From Linyphia triangularis (taxonomy: Eukaryota > Arthropoda > Arachnida > Araneae > Linyphiidae): a stretch of DNA of 64,000 nt. Position 1 is the first letter of the stretch, and each line of letters starts with the position of its first letter. Positions 1 to 10,687 of this stretch are shown here, one piece after another. The translations under genes were made by a program, and so were the position numbers. The DNA is taken from assembly GCA_963978545.1 (NCBI GenBank), contig OZ021726.1, positions 31,158,459 to 31,222,458 on the forward strand, given 5' to 3'. A model generated the notes under the pieces. It searched no databases. It was given only the letters and a program-made list of their open reading frames with translations, and was not told where the DNA came from.

Positions 1-317
1 GAGCTATAGCTATTTCAGCCTGGGAAACGATAGCACTTCAGCTAGTAGATTAATGAATAGATTTTCCCTTTCTTTAATAAAAATTCCTTATTAAATTCTA
101 TTGATGCATTTTACTTTTTGCTTTGATTTTTCTAAAGGAATATATTACCACTCCATTTAAATGTTATATTAAATACTTTGAAATTTTGAAGATTAGTTCT
201 CTGGTATTCCATTTCTTTTTCTTTTTTTTTTTACATGTTTTTAACAAACTGTTTACACATGGTGGACTTTAATTACTTTCAATTACCCATATGTATACAT
301 AGGATAATGAAAGTCTA
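1..317. other. AT-rich non-coding sequence, presumed intron of astacin/MAM gene 1
   Basis: I see no exon or repeat boundary here. Because the first visible exon at 1164 begins in mid-codon, this stretch should be intron of the gene that runs in from the left edge. Confidence 0.5.
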
Positions 318-976
318 GTATTCGGCCCCAAATTTTTTTTGCGTTTTTCCAAGTTTTGGGACATCCTGATTTCAAAAAAGTTATCTAGAAAAAATATCTG
401 TGTGTGTGTCTGTGGTCAGCATAACTCCCGAACAAATTGACTTATAATGTTCAAATTTGATGTGTGTGTTGGTGATGGCACAGGGTTTTCGTCAAAATCG
501 CGCATGCGCATAAGGTAGCTGCCATTTTAAAAATCATGTTTTTCAGTAATTGCTAAAAAATGGCTCTAACGATTTTGTCCAAAATCGCCGTGGGTAATGC
601 CTCGTAAGGTGTTCTAAACATCTGCACCTCCGAAATTCCCGTAAAAATGCTTTGATGGCGCAACAAGTTGAAAAACTAATGCCTTTAACACAGAGTTCTA
701 TTTCCATGAGCATACCTCATCAACGATAATTTTTTTCTCATCTCCTCAGTTTCACTTATAAGGAAAGGATAGTATAAGAATTATGAAAAAGTATATCGCC
801 AAAATCATCTAATTGGCGAAGTTTTTTTCTTCTTTTTTTTAAGACCCATACAAGAATTATTGCCAAACTGGCAATTTTTTCAAAATGAATGATGAAAGCA
901 TAATAAAGTTAAATGGCCCATATTGATATCAGTATTATAGTGTAATTGAAAGTTGTGCGATGCTCTACAACCTTAG
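318..976 (+). mobile_element. Helitron-like non-autonomous repeat, family A, copy 1
   Basis: About 659 bp with no coding capacity. It shares long blocks with copies at 7778-8475, 15456-16389 and 51930-52528, for example CTGTGGTCAGCATAACTC and CGCATGCGCATAAGGTA. The left end shares GTATTCGG with copy 3. The right end is a degenerate CTTAG followed by T, just after a small GTGCG/CTACA hairpin region. A T-run lies close to the left end. The call rests on the better-preserved 3' ends of the other copies. Confidence 0.6.
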
Positions 977-977
977 T

Positions 978-1076
978 TTTTTTTTTCTCTCTCTTCTTTT
1001 TCCTTCTTTTTTTTCCTTCCTCCCCCCCCCCTTCTTTTTTCTTTCTTCTTTTTCTTTCTTCTTTTTTCTTCTTCTT
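978..1076 (+). repeat. polypyrimidine tract upstream of a splice acceptor
   Basis: Nearly 100 bp of C and T only, including a C10 run, ending about 90 bp before the acceptor at 1163. Its reverse strand reads as a Lys/Glu/Arg-rich pseudo-protein, which is an artefact of composition. Confidence 0.7.
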
Positions 1077-1163
1077 GCCACCACTGTTTTCTAGCGTGTA
1101 GCCTATTAACATATACTTTTGTCTGCGTCTAATATAACGAACTCTTTTAACTGGCTTTTTTAG

Positions 1164-1283
1164 GTGTTAATGCAGAAATATCGTACACTTGTGATTTTGA
1201 GAGAGACACTTGTGGATTCACGAATGAGGAGGGACACACTGCAAACTGGGATAGAAGGGAGTTAAAACTTGGAGGAAGAAAAG
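1164..1283 (+). CDS. gene 1 exon: MAM domain start
   Basis: The acceptor is TTTTTTTAG and the donor is GTAAAAG. The exon enters in phase 1 (G|GT) and leaves in phase 1. It encodes YTCDFERDTCGF and the acidic/Trp stretch typical of the MAM N-terminus. Confidence 0.85.
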
Positions 1284-4200
1284 GTAAAAGGAAACATTTT
1301 GCAGTTGCAGTCTAAATAATTATTTTTCATAAATGATTGGCCTGTGGTGGTCATTATAACATATCTTGTTTATATGCACCTTATTGGTTCATCCAAAATG
1401 ACCTTAATTATTTACTCTAGAAATTCTACATTGATCATAATTTTACAGATATTTTCAGATTTTGATGCTGTTGCTGCTATATTTCAGCTATTTTAAAACT
1501 GAAATATATGTTTTTAAAGTAGCTAGTTTATAATAAAAGTCACCAATTTGACGATATATTGTCCAAAAATTAGCACACTTGGGAATGGAATTTTAAAAAA
1601 TTAAGAAACAAACAAAAATTCGAATTATTGATAAAGTATTATATATGTATATATTTATATGTAAATTAAAAATATATATATTGATATTGTGTTTGGGTCT
1701 TACTACTAGAGGTCGGAAATATCGATCAAAACAAATATCGATACTATATCGTTGCATAGAAAAAAATATCGATACATGCTTTTTTTATTTGATTTTCAAT
1801 TTTCTCAGAAACAAGTTTTTCGGGGCAAATTTCTACTTTTCATGATTGCTTTTTTGTAAGGTGACTATTTTTTTAACTGAAATGGATCTATTACAAAAAA
1901 AAGAAGAAGAAAAAAGTTATATTTTCGCTTAATTGGTGCAGTGGTTTTAAGAAAAATTTAGAGAATTTTCAATAGCTTTTAAGTGTATGGAAAATATTGA
2001 ATATTGGTGCCGTTTTAACTGTCTCTCACCCAAGTTCAAACTTTAGTTTTGCAGTTTTTGAAAAGGGAATAAATAAAATCGAAAAAACACATGGAACTAC
2101 AAAACGATCATCAAAAAACTAAGAATGTTAGAAAATATCAATATATCGGTGACTTTTATCGATATTTTTATATCGATATTTTTTTAGAAATATCGTTAAA
2201 AATATAGTCCTATCGATATATCGCCGACCTCTACTTACTACTAATGTGGACCATTTTGGAGATTAGATGAGAAAAGAGAGGTGCGTATTCTTCATTGAAA
2301 TATGAGTATTGTTAGTGTACGCATTGTCATTACAATGTTTTTTATTCATTACTTGGTACACGCTGCGCGATACTTATCGATTAAAATGCAAAGAACATTT
2401 GATGTTCATAACAAAAGGGTATATTTCAAATTTTTATTATATTTAAGATTTGAACAATACTTACTAAAATTTGTAAAAGAAGACCATAACCAAATAATAA
2501 GAAAAAACTTAGAATACATGGAATGATATATATTCATAAAACATTAACGGTGCGTGATTAGGTAATACAAGTGATAGTGAATTATTTTTATCAGGAAATA
2601 AATTCTACAGTCTCTTTTTAAATATCTCTGTATGACTAAATTTAAAGGTATTTAAAAAAATAATAATAATTTTCCCGCGTCATTTTCATATCTTTAATTT
2701 CAGGATTGAAGATTGTTTCCAAAATATTAAACCAAGGTAAAAAAAAAAAAAAAAAAATTGCAGAAAATTAACCTATTCAATTTACCTTTCTTTTAATCCG
2801 TTTCAAACTGAATTAAAGATTTAAAATATTCAAGTGATTAATTGGAAAACCATTGAATTAACAGAATGAATAAGATCTATAGGTTCGAAAGCTGGATGAT
2901 TTGTGTATGTGACGTGACTTGCCGAGAAGTCGGCCCGTTAAACGTGGCGTAAATAACTTTAAAAATTGTTCATAAATGAATTTTCTACCAGATCAAACTA
3001 AAGTTGGTGTATATCCATGTAATTTTGAATGAATTTGCCTTCAAAATATAAAAAGAGTCCAAAATGTGATGCTTATTCTTGCACAAAATTAATACACCCT
3101 TCTTTTTCTATAACTATTATACCCTTCTCTCCTACTCCTTGGTTTGAACGAAGAATGACTTATATGTTAATCCTCTTTATTTCTGAATAATCTGTTTAAT
3201 TTATTTACAAAGTATTGATGTTTTTTTTTTATCAAACATGTAAATTTTTTTGCTTTGAAACAAATTCAATATCTTTTTGCAATTCTTGAAAAAATATGAA
3301 TAAGTGTTTAAAATTTAATATTTCAGTTTATATGACCTTGCTTTCCACCTCCTACTGGAAGATCTGTCCCCTAAACCTAACTAGAGATTAATTCACTCTA
3401 CACCCAAACTATTCCTTCGCTGCCATCAATTCCCTTAATTCTTGATTCTTCAAATTCTTGTAGCTATGCTCTTTTTCTGCAGGTTACGTGATGACTGTAG
3501 TGACCAATGAAACTGAGACGCATATGTCCAGGATGTCGACTCCCTATTTCGAGATCCACGAAGAACAGCCGGGATGTCTCTCTTTCGATTTCTACACCTC
3601 TGGACAGGGCATCAAAAGCCTGAGCGTTGAGCAAGAATACAACAATGGAATCGCGTCTATTTATTTGAGTAAGAACAAAAAAGCTGGTTGGCAAAAGCCG
3701 GAGATTGATGTAGACATCGATGAATCTACGAGGGTGAGTGTGTGTTATGAGTAGCTATGTGGTACAGCATTGTTTGATTTAAAGAAAAGGATGATAGTAA
3801 TTAGTACTGATCTCTAATTTAACTTCTGACTAGCTCGTAAGCGGTTGCTTCTCACCAAGCAGATGAAGCCAAGTAAATAAATACTTTGCCTCATATAATG
3901 CTCAGTAATAGGTTGACCTTGGTTACCAACATGCGGTAACTAGTTTTGGAAATTTTCTAACGTAGATTATTACAGTGATTGCTTAGTTTTCTGGCTTAAA
4001 AAAAAAGTAAACAAATATGCATTATCCAGAGTTTTTAGTTACAGATAAGCTAAATGTGTCGGTTTGATTAGAGATTTTAGATTATATGTGTCACCAAACT
4101 CTTTTTAATAGTATGCAGATTACATCATTCTTTCAAAAACTACATACTACTTGGAGAGTTTTTGTGTATAATGCTTAGTTTTGTAAGTGAGCATACACTG

Positions 4201-4984
4201 AACATTTTACCCACCAATAATGAAAGAGAGTCTGGCGTTAATTCTCGCACATACAATTTTTTTTTTATTTTGTTCTTTTTTAAATAAATTGATTTGAGGA
4301 GAGCAGATAACTAGCCGACATATAAGTAGCCACCTTACGATACAACCTAAAGATGCCAACCAGGTGTTTTTTCAACAATGGACGGATTTGATCCGTTAAA
4401 ATCTACTATAAACTGATTTACAATCAACTAAATTTTGGTGCCATTCACGATTCAGTAAAAATATCTCAATTTTTCAAGAGGCAAATTAGTGAGGGAGGAA
4501 GGATCATCCGTCGGGGGACGTTCATCCTTAAGTGTAGACATAATTAATTACCCATTACACCATCTATTGTTAAGCTATGTGCTAAAATCAGATAAGAGAT
4601 TGAACTGATTAGAAATTATTCAAAAACTATAAAATAAAAATTATAAATTGTGGGCAATAATTATTGATATTTGTATTAGTGTCTTCAATTCTAAATACAG
4701 CCTGTTAAAATAATTAAATCTTGATTGATCTCGACCATATGAATCAAACGATATGCAGAACTAGTTATTTAAATTGTATCACCGTCAATATATTGCTGTC
4801 CAATTGAACTTATTCCATTAATGACTGAAATAATTTTGTTTCTTTTTGGAATTCCACGTTTTAATACTTATTCTTGCCTGTGTTTTCTCTTTTTTAGTTT
4901 TTCTTCACAGCTACGCTATCTCCTTCGCTTGGTGAAAGCACAGTGGCAGTATCGAATATGAAGTTGAGATTGAGTAAATGCTAA
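1164..4984 (+). CDS. astacin-like metalloprotease with MAM domain, gene 1 (3' part: MAM domain only)
   Basis: Coding exons are 1164-1283, 3483-3733 and 4898-4984, all flanked by AG...GT, with phases 1, 1 and 0 joining cleanly to a TAA stop at 4982-4984. The product is the C-terminal MAM domain: an opening CDFE...CGF motif, a PGCLSF block in the middle exon and a final Cys immediately before the stop, which gives the four MAM cysteines. The middle exon is 251 nt, exactly the length of the corresponding exon in gene 2, and the last exon is 87 nt against 90. By analogy with gene 2, the signal peptide, prodomain and astacin catalytic domain should lie left of the window. MAM domains of secreted or membrane astacins (meprins, spider astacins) are adhesion/dimerisation modules. 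That the missing half is an astacin protease is inference from the neighbour. Confidence 0.85.
1707..2233. mobile_element. hAT-type MITE with 8-bp target duplication
   Basis: 527 bp bounded by inverted termini TAGAGGTCGG...CCGACCTCTA. It is flanked by a perfect 8-bp duplication, CTTACTAC, at 1699-1706 and 2234-2241. The TAGAG start fits the hAT terminal consensus, and 8 bp is the hAT duplication length. The interior is non-coding. Both subterminal regions are packed with ATCGATA-type palindromes. Confidence 0.9.
2704..2736 (+). other. candidate 33-nt cassette exon of gene 1
   Basis: Exon-like segment preceded by TTTCAG and followed by GTAAAA. It is 33 nt long and phase 1 on both sides, so including it would add 11 residues (GLKIVSKILNQ) without a stop or frame change. 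Gene 2 has no counterpart at this junction, whose intron there is only 241 bp. Confidence 0.25.
3483..3733 (+). CDS. gene 1 exon: MAM core
   Basis: The 251-nt exon has acceptor TTCTGCAG and donor GTGAGTG. It carries the MAM third cysteine in PGCLSFDFY and a GW pair (AGWQKPEIDVDI) near the end, where MAM domains carry a conserved W before a beta strand. The following GTGAGT also reads on as codons, but those are intronic. Confidence 0.9.
3734..4897 (+). other. intron of gene 1
   Basis: 1.16 kb of AT-rich sequence in which I recognise no element or exon. Confidence 0.6.
4898..4984 (+). CDS. gene 1 terminal exon: MAM C-terminus and stop
   Basis: The acceptor CTTTTTTAG is followed by 28 codons and TAA. 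It reads FFFTATLSP...LRLSKC and ends on the fourth MAM cysteine. Phase 0 matches the previous exon. Confidence 0.88.
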   Translation, partial: FFFTATLSPSLGESTVAVSNMKLRLSKC

Positions 4985-5600
4985 TTGCTCCTTTTTAAAT
5001 CTCCTATCATTTACTCTCCTGTGCTCATGAACAATTATTAGATAACGTATCTTAAAAACTCTCTGACAAATAAGGTGTTATTCATAATGTATTATTTGGT
5101 TTATGAGAAATATTTAAAAATATAAAATCTGAAATAATATCCTAATGTGGTTTGAATATTGAGAAGATACTTTCTTAATACTGCACATACAAATTTACAG
5201 TATTTACATACACTTTCTGAGTTAAGGACAGTTTTCCCTTAAGGGTGTTATGTTTTAAATTATGTAGTATTTGAATGTTAATGGAAATATTTTTTTTTTG
5301 AACTCCCTGTACTTTGTACCCCTTACATTGTACAATAACTTCGAATAAATAATTATTTATGCTTTTCCGATTTTTAATCTTCTTTATTTATAGCTAATTA
5401 ATGAATATTTCAATCACTACATAGAAAACCAAGTCAACCCACACGAAACCGATTTAAAATAGTATGAAAAAACCTCAGTTTGAAAACAAATCAAATGCAA
5501 AAATTAGCATCTTAATTTGATTTGTAAACCTTAAATTTTTTTAAAATGCCTTTAGACAGAAAAGTTCAACAATAAATATGCTAAAATAAACTATAAAAAA
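4985..5600 (+). other. 3' UTR / intergenic flank of gene 1
   Basis: AT-rich sequence with no reading frame of note. It ends at the Helitron insertion point. Confidence 0.5.
5344..5349 (+). promoter_or_regulatory. candidate polyadenylation signal of gene 1
   Basis: AATAAA about 360 nt after the gene 1 stop, in an AT-rich 3' flank. Another AATAAA lies at about 5572. Confidence 0.4.
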
Positions 5601-5988
5601 CTAGCAGACCCGGCCACGCGTTGCTGTGGCTAAGGTTATTGTTATATTACATAGTAGTAAACTATTCAAGGAAAACGGTAGGAGAACACCAGTCATGGAG
5701 ACCATCATGCTTTTTTACAGAGATGCCATTTGTAAAAAAAAACATGGCGACCTCCATGATTAATTTTCTACTACCGTTGATATTGAGCAAAAATCAATAC
5801 AAAAGAAATAAATTTTTTTTATTTTTTTATTTTTTGTATTCAAGTTTGTAACAAATGAATACATTACAAAGTTGTTAGTAAATAACACGTGACACTTAAA
5901 CTTATAAATGAGGTAGGTAGGGCAGATAGTTTTAAATCTTTAACAATAATGTTTATTATTTTGAATTATAAATACTTTTAATTTCAAT

Positions 5989-6108
5989 TTAATTTAGCAC
6001 TAATCGGTGCACAATACTTTTGGTTAACTTGTCTTTAGCTAACACAAATAGATTCAACGGTTTTCCTACACGTGAACATGCAACATATAGTTGCCCATTA
6101 CTTACATG
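5989..6108 (-). pseudogene. Helitron helicase C-terminal remnant
   Basis: The minus strand reads GQLYVACSRVGKPLNLFVLA followed by about 15 residues and a TAA stop (complement of 5989-5991). This matches the last conserved block of Pif1-like Helitron helicases (QLYVALSRV..NL.VL). Immediately upstream the sequence loses coding character, so only about 35-40 codons of the helicase survive. It sits about 390 bp from the element's 3' end, the expected place for the end of the helicase gene. Confidence 0.85.
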
Positions 6109-6419
6109 TATATATTTTAATTAAAGATTTTTGAACAATGAAGCACTAATAATTAAAAAGCAAGAAGAATTCCACTGTATTACTTTTACTATAATATGAA
6201 TTGAATTTATACTTCAGTCTAAATAACACGTGGCCGGCTATGCTATTGCTCGATGAAATGTTCATTGCTGCGTAAGCGTAAGGTCGCTTCACAGAATAAA
6301 AACTAATTGTAAGGAAAGCCTTAATATTAGAAGCTCCTCCCTTCTCGAGAAACAATAAAAAAAAAATCCCCGTTAATAATTATAACACAACACTCCCTTA
6401 AGAATATTTTAAAACGTGA

Positions 6420-7180
6420 TGTTTGTAAAAAGCAAAATTAGAAGGTCAAAACTACTTATGTTGAAACTTTCAGAGCTATTAGAAGTCACTTTTTGTGAAA
6501 ATATTAATTAAAAATTCATTAAAAAAACAATTAAAATTATAACGTTCTTTTTGCCAAAAGTCCAATCAGAAGGCCAAAACTATTTGTGTTGAAAATTTCA
6601 GAAATGTAGCCCAATTAGAAATCGTTTTGTAAAATATTTGTTAATTAATTAATTAATTAATTAATTAATTAAAAAACAAATACAATTTAAAAATTCTGTT
6701 TTTCAAAAGTCCAATTAGAAGGCCAAAACTACTTATGTTCAAAATGTCAGAGCTGTAGCCCTATTATAAATCGTTTTGTAAAATATTTATTAATTAATTA
6801 AAAAAATTAATTAAAAAAGAACTAAATAAAAATTTAAAATTCTGTTTTTCAAAAGACCAATTAGAAGGCCCAAACTACTTATGTTGAAAATTTCAAAACT
6901 GTAGTCCTATTAGAAGTCGTTTTGTAAAAAAAAAAATTGTTAATTAAGAAAATTAATTAAAAAATAACTAATTAAAATTTTAACGTTCTGTTTTTCAAAA
7001 GTTTAAATAGATGGCTAAAACTACTTATGTTTAAAATTTCAGAGCTGTATTTCTATTTGAAGTCACTTTGTAAAAAATGAATTAATTAAAAAAATTAATA
7101 AAAAAGAACTAATTAAAATTTTAACATTCTGTTTGATGTACATAAAATTCGAAAGCCAAAACTTCTTAAGTTGAAAATTG
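6420..7180. repeat. tandem repeat of about 143 bp inside the Helitron
   Basis: Five to six diverged units begin near 6420, 6544, 6695, 6839, 6983 and 7126. Each has a TCAAAAGTCCAATTAGAAGG-like head, a CAAAACTACTTATGTTGAAA block, TTTCAGAGCTGTAG, a TCGTTTTGTAAAA block and an AATTAATT-rich tail. The tail contains a nine-fold TTAA/AATT run near 6640-6672. Confidence 0.85.
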
Positions 7181-7777
7181 TTTTGGGCCTGAGCAAGACA
7201 CTTGATTTTTTGCTCACTACTTAGGTGCAGCGTGTATTAATATTGAAATAAAGAACTAAACCCTTTCACAAAAATAAATTTTTCAGTACTGCGGTAATAA
7301 ATCAGTTGCGGTAATAAATCACATGCCATTAAATTGTAGTTTATGTGAAACGTTGGTACTTTCAACACAGCGCCATCTGTTAGAATCGTTTGGAGCTAAC
7401 AGATAATAATAAACAAATAATTTGCAATAAAATAATATTGCGGCTATAAATTGAAATGTAAGCTATCCTATCTCTTAAGTTAGACCAAACTGCACACGGT
7501 GTGCAAATTTGATTAAAATCGGTTAAATAGTTTATGAGTGCATTGGGAACAAACAACGTGACACGTAATTTATATATATTAAGATTTGTGTAACCCATTA
7601 CTTAAAATTCCCTCACATTTTTGCATTGATCCTGGGACCATTTAATACTTTTTTTTTTCTAAAAGGCAGCAATAAGGGGGAATTCTGCCTTTTGGCGAAA
7701 CTTTTTCATGTTTAAAAGTTAAATTTTAAAGCATGCAATGTGTTTATAGTCTCAAACTCAATTTAAAAACAAACAAA

Positions 7778-8443
7778 CTAGGGGTGTGGTACATCGCACA
7801 ACGTTCAATTACACTATATTACTGAATTGGAATTGTGTTACTTATCGTTTTTATATTTTCATTATTCGATTGGAAAAAATTGCCATTTTGGGTGATATTG
7901 TTTGCGATAATTCTCATATGCGTCTTTTTAAAAAAAAAAAAAAAAAAAACTTTGCCAAAATGGTGATTTTGGCGATATACTTTTCGATAATTCTTAAATT
8001 ATCCTTTCTTGTAAGTGAATTTGAGAAGTGGAGAAAAAACGATCGTTGGTGAGATATGTTCAAGCAAAGAGGACTCTGTGTTGAAGGCATACGTTTTCAA
8101 CTTTTTAAGCCATTAAAGTATTTTTACGGAAATTTCGGAGATGGGGATGTATAGAACATTTTAAGAGGCATTACCAGAGCGATTTTGATCAAAATCGTAA
8201 GAGCCGTTTTTAGCAATAATTGTAAAACATGATTTTTTCGGCATGTACCTTATGCGAATGCGCGATTTTGACGAAAACCTTAATGGTAGGTCCCATGGCC
8301 ACTACCTACCCGCGCACCAAATTTAAACATCGTAGGTCAATTTGTTCGGGAATAATACTGACCACAGACGCACAGACATACATTTTTTCTAGATCACTTT
8401 TTTGAAATCCGAATGTTCAAAACGTGGGAAAATGCAAAGCAAC

Positions 8444-8475
<32 letters not shown>
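7778..8475 (-). mobile_element. Helitron-like repeat, family A, copy 2
   Basis: Inverted relative to copy 1. The 3' end (complement of 7778) is ...ACCACACCCCTAG followed by T, and the right side ends in an A-run (about 8443-8471). It carries the same GCGATTTTGACGAAAACCTTAATGG and GACCACAGACGCACAGAC blocks as the other copies. No coding sequence. Confidence 0.65.
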
Positions 8476-8729
8476 TTTTTTAAAAAATATTTTCTATTAA
8501 TATTACGTGATATGTATATTCCAAAACGCTAGAGATAAATAAGATATTTTAGTTAGTAAAGTAGTTCCTGAGAGAAAAGTGACCTCGTGTTAGATAAAAA
8601 TTTGGCAAAAAGTTGGTACTTATCTAAACCTAAGTTAGTATTTATTCGCCCGCTTTTGTCCAGAAACCTCAATATATGCCAGCTTAAGCCGCAGTAGAAT
8701 ATAACAAAAATTGATTCTTACTTTCAAAA

Positions 8730-8883
8730 TTTTTTGTGCATTTCTCCTTGTTTTGAAGAATTCTGATTTCAAAAAAGTTGTTTAAAAGTTGAGTACGTGG
8801 TCTGCCTAACTCTCGAACAAATTTACCTAGGATGTTCAAAATTGGTGTGAGGGTTAGTGGTGACTATGAGACCTACCATTAAG
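8730..8883 (+). mobile_element. truncated family A fragment (copy 5)
   Basis: Matches the first roughly 150 bp of family A in copy-1 orientation (TCTGATTTCAAAAAAGTTG, CGAACAAATTTACCTAGGATG, CCTACCATTAAG) and then stops at about 8883. Confidence 0.55.
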
Positions 8884-9102
8884 ATTACCGTCGAGTACAG
8901 GCCCCACTGCACCCTTGCTAAAGATTCTCCGATATTTGAATGTCATACAGAAAAATGGACTAAACGTAACACACTCGTATTCTGACTTGGATAAACATAT
9001 CCAAGCAAGAAATACAACCTATTATTTAAAACAGATTTTCTGATCAGGGAACACAACACATTCACATTATGACTTCGATAGTTGTCTTTTTGATAAAATA
9101 TG

Positions 9103-10687
9103 CAGAGTGTCCAGAAAAGGACTCCCTGATTTCAAAATTAAGTATCTCGAAAACAAAGATCGATAGAGGAATATAGTAAACGGTATGTTTATTGTGAAAG
9201 CTGTAAGAATTTTATACAGCAGTTTGAAATAATAGTTACAAAAGCTGCTAACAGATGGCGCTGTAAGCTGTACAGCTCATTATCAGCATACATAAATGAA
9301 ATAATCGTATGAAAACATTCTTTGCAAAAAAAATCACATCACAATGTTTTCAAAATGTTCACCATTGGCACTACAGAGGTGGCGCAAACGAAGAATGAAA
9401 TTTGCCATCACATTTTGTAGTGTGTCAACAGAAATGGATTCACATGCCACACAGATCGCCGATTCAAGCTCGTCCAGGTGGCGGGATGCTTCGGGTAGAC
9501 AATGTCTTTCAATGTGCCCCACAAAAAATAGTCACAGGGAGTCAAATCCGGCGAATATAGAGGCCAATACATGCCTGCACCAGTAAATTTGGGATATTCC
9601 AAAGCAATTACTCGATTCCCGAAGTATTCATCAAGAAAGCGAAACACTTGTTCGGTACGATGTGGTAGGGCTCCATCTTGCATAAACCATTTAGTACGTG
9701 GTCGATCCTCTAACACTTGCTGTGTGGCGACAAATTGTTCCAAAATTGCAACGTAACTTTCACTAGTGACCGTTTCTCGAATGAAAAAAGGGCCAATAAT
9801 GCCTCTGCTGCATACCGCAGCCCACACAGTAACTTTAGGAGAATACAGGGATTTAGCTTCACACCAATATGGATTTTCGGAAGCCCAAAATCGCCAGTTC
9901 TGTTTATTCACGAATCCATTCAGGTGGAAGTGTGCTTCATCTGTAAACCAGATGCAGCCAACATCAAATCCTTCACTATCAATCGTCGTGAGCATCTGAT
10001 TAAAAAAGTCAATCCTTTGTTGCACAGCTCGTACGGGTATGGCCTGGTGAGTTTGAATTTTGAATGGAAACATGTGTAGGCTCTTTTTCAGTATTTTCTG
10101 GGTGCTGGAACGCTTCAAACCAGTCTCAGATGCAATTCTACGGACGGATGACATTGGATTTTGCTGAATAATTTTAGAAACTGTGGCGACATTTTCAGGC
10201 GTAACTGCAGTTTGCTTGCGGCCAACATTCCACACTAGATCATCAGTTACGCTGCCTGTTCGTTGAAATTTGGCGAAGAGCGTACGAATGGTTTTCGCAT
10301 CGGGTCCTTTTGGAACATTAAATCGTGCTTGAAAACTGCGCCTTGTTGCAGTAGGACTCTCTTTTAACCTGTGGTACTCTGGCACCAGAAAAACGCGTTG
10401 TTCAATGGAGTACATGGTTTTAATCTCTTCCTTCGGTACGCTAACCTCCTTTCACTCTTCAATAGTGGAACTGATCGCTCTGGGCTTCGGATCACTATTT
10501 ATACTAGGCATTACGTATGGCGATTACAGCGCCATCTGTTAGCAGCTTTTGTAACTATTATTTCAAACTGCTGTATAAAATTCTTACAGCTTTCACAATA
10601 AACATACCGTTTACTGCATTCCTCTATCGATCTTTGTTTTCGAGATATTTAATTTTGAAATCAGGGAGTCCTTTTCTGGACACTCTG
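9103..10687 (-). mobile_element. Tc1/mariner-superfamily element with 164-bp terminal inverted repeats
   Basis: Termini CAGAGTGTCCAGAAAAGG at 9103 and its complement ending at 10687. The inverted arms 9103-9266 and 10524-10687 are 164 bp each and differ at only about three positions by eye. The right flank is TA; the left flank is TG, probably a mutated TA. The transposase gene lies between the arms on the minus strand. The near-identical arms suggest a fairly recent insertion. Confidence 0.92.
9334..10415 (-). pseudogene. mariner-type DDE transposase, one frameshift
   Basis: The minus-strand frame from ATG at 10415 runs through an N-terminal HTH region (FNVPKGPDAKTIRTLFAKF; RRIASETGLKRSSTQKIL) to the DDE core: WFTDEAHFHLNG (first D), WFMQDGALPHRT (second D) and YSPDLTPCDYFLWG (third D). 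About 47 residues separate the second and third acidic positions. At about 9476-9480 the frame changes: the C-terminal part continues in another frame as LDELESAICVACESISV and stops at 9334, consistent with a single-nucleotide deletion. The full product would be about 360 residues, normal for this superfamily. The catalytic acids precede the frameshift, but the C-terminal roughly 50 residues are lost, so I call it a recent pseudogene. Confidence 0.88.

Larger units (their letters stand above)
1284..3482 (+). other. intron of gene 1
   Basis: 2.2 kb, AT-rich. It holds a complete hAT MITE (1707-2233) and a possible 33-nt cassette exon (2704-2736). The remainder (1284-1706, 2234-2703, 2737-3482) shows only A/T runs. 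Confidence 0.7.
5601..7584 (-). mobile_element. Helitron, non-autonomous, both termini present
   Basis: On the minus strand the element starts TCTTAATATATATAAATTACG (complement ending at 7584) and ends in a GCCAC...GTGGC hairpin, a short spacer and CTAG (complement of 5601-5604). It lies between A and T, which is the Helitron target and terminal architecture. Near its 3' side it keeps a short helicase C-terminus (5989-6108). The middle is filled by a tandem repeat (6420-7180). At 1984 bp it is far too short for a complete Rep/helicase protein. Confidence 0.85.

Noticed and set aside
909..1112. Minus-strand Lys/Glu/Arg-rich frame
   Set aside because: It is the complement of a polypyrimidine tract; the composition explains the reading frame.
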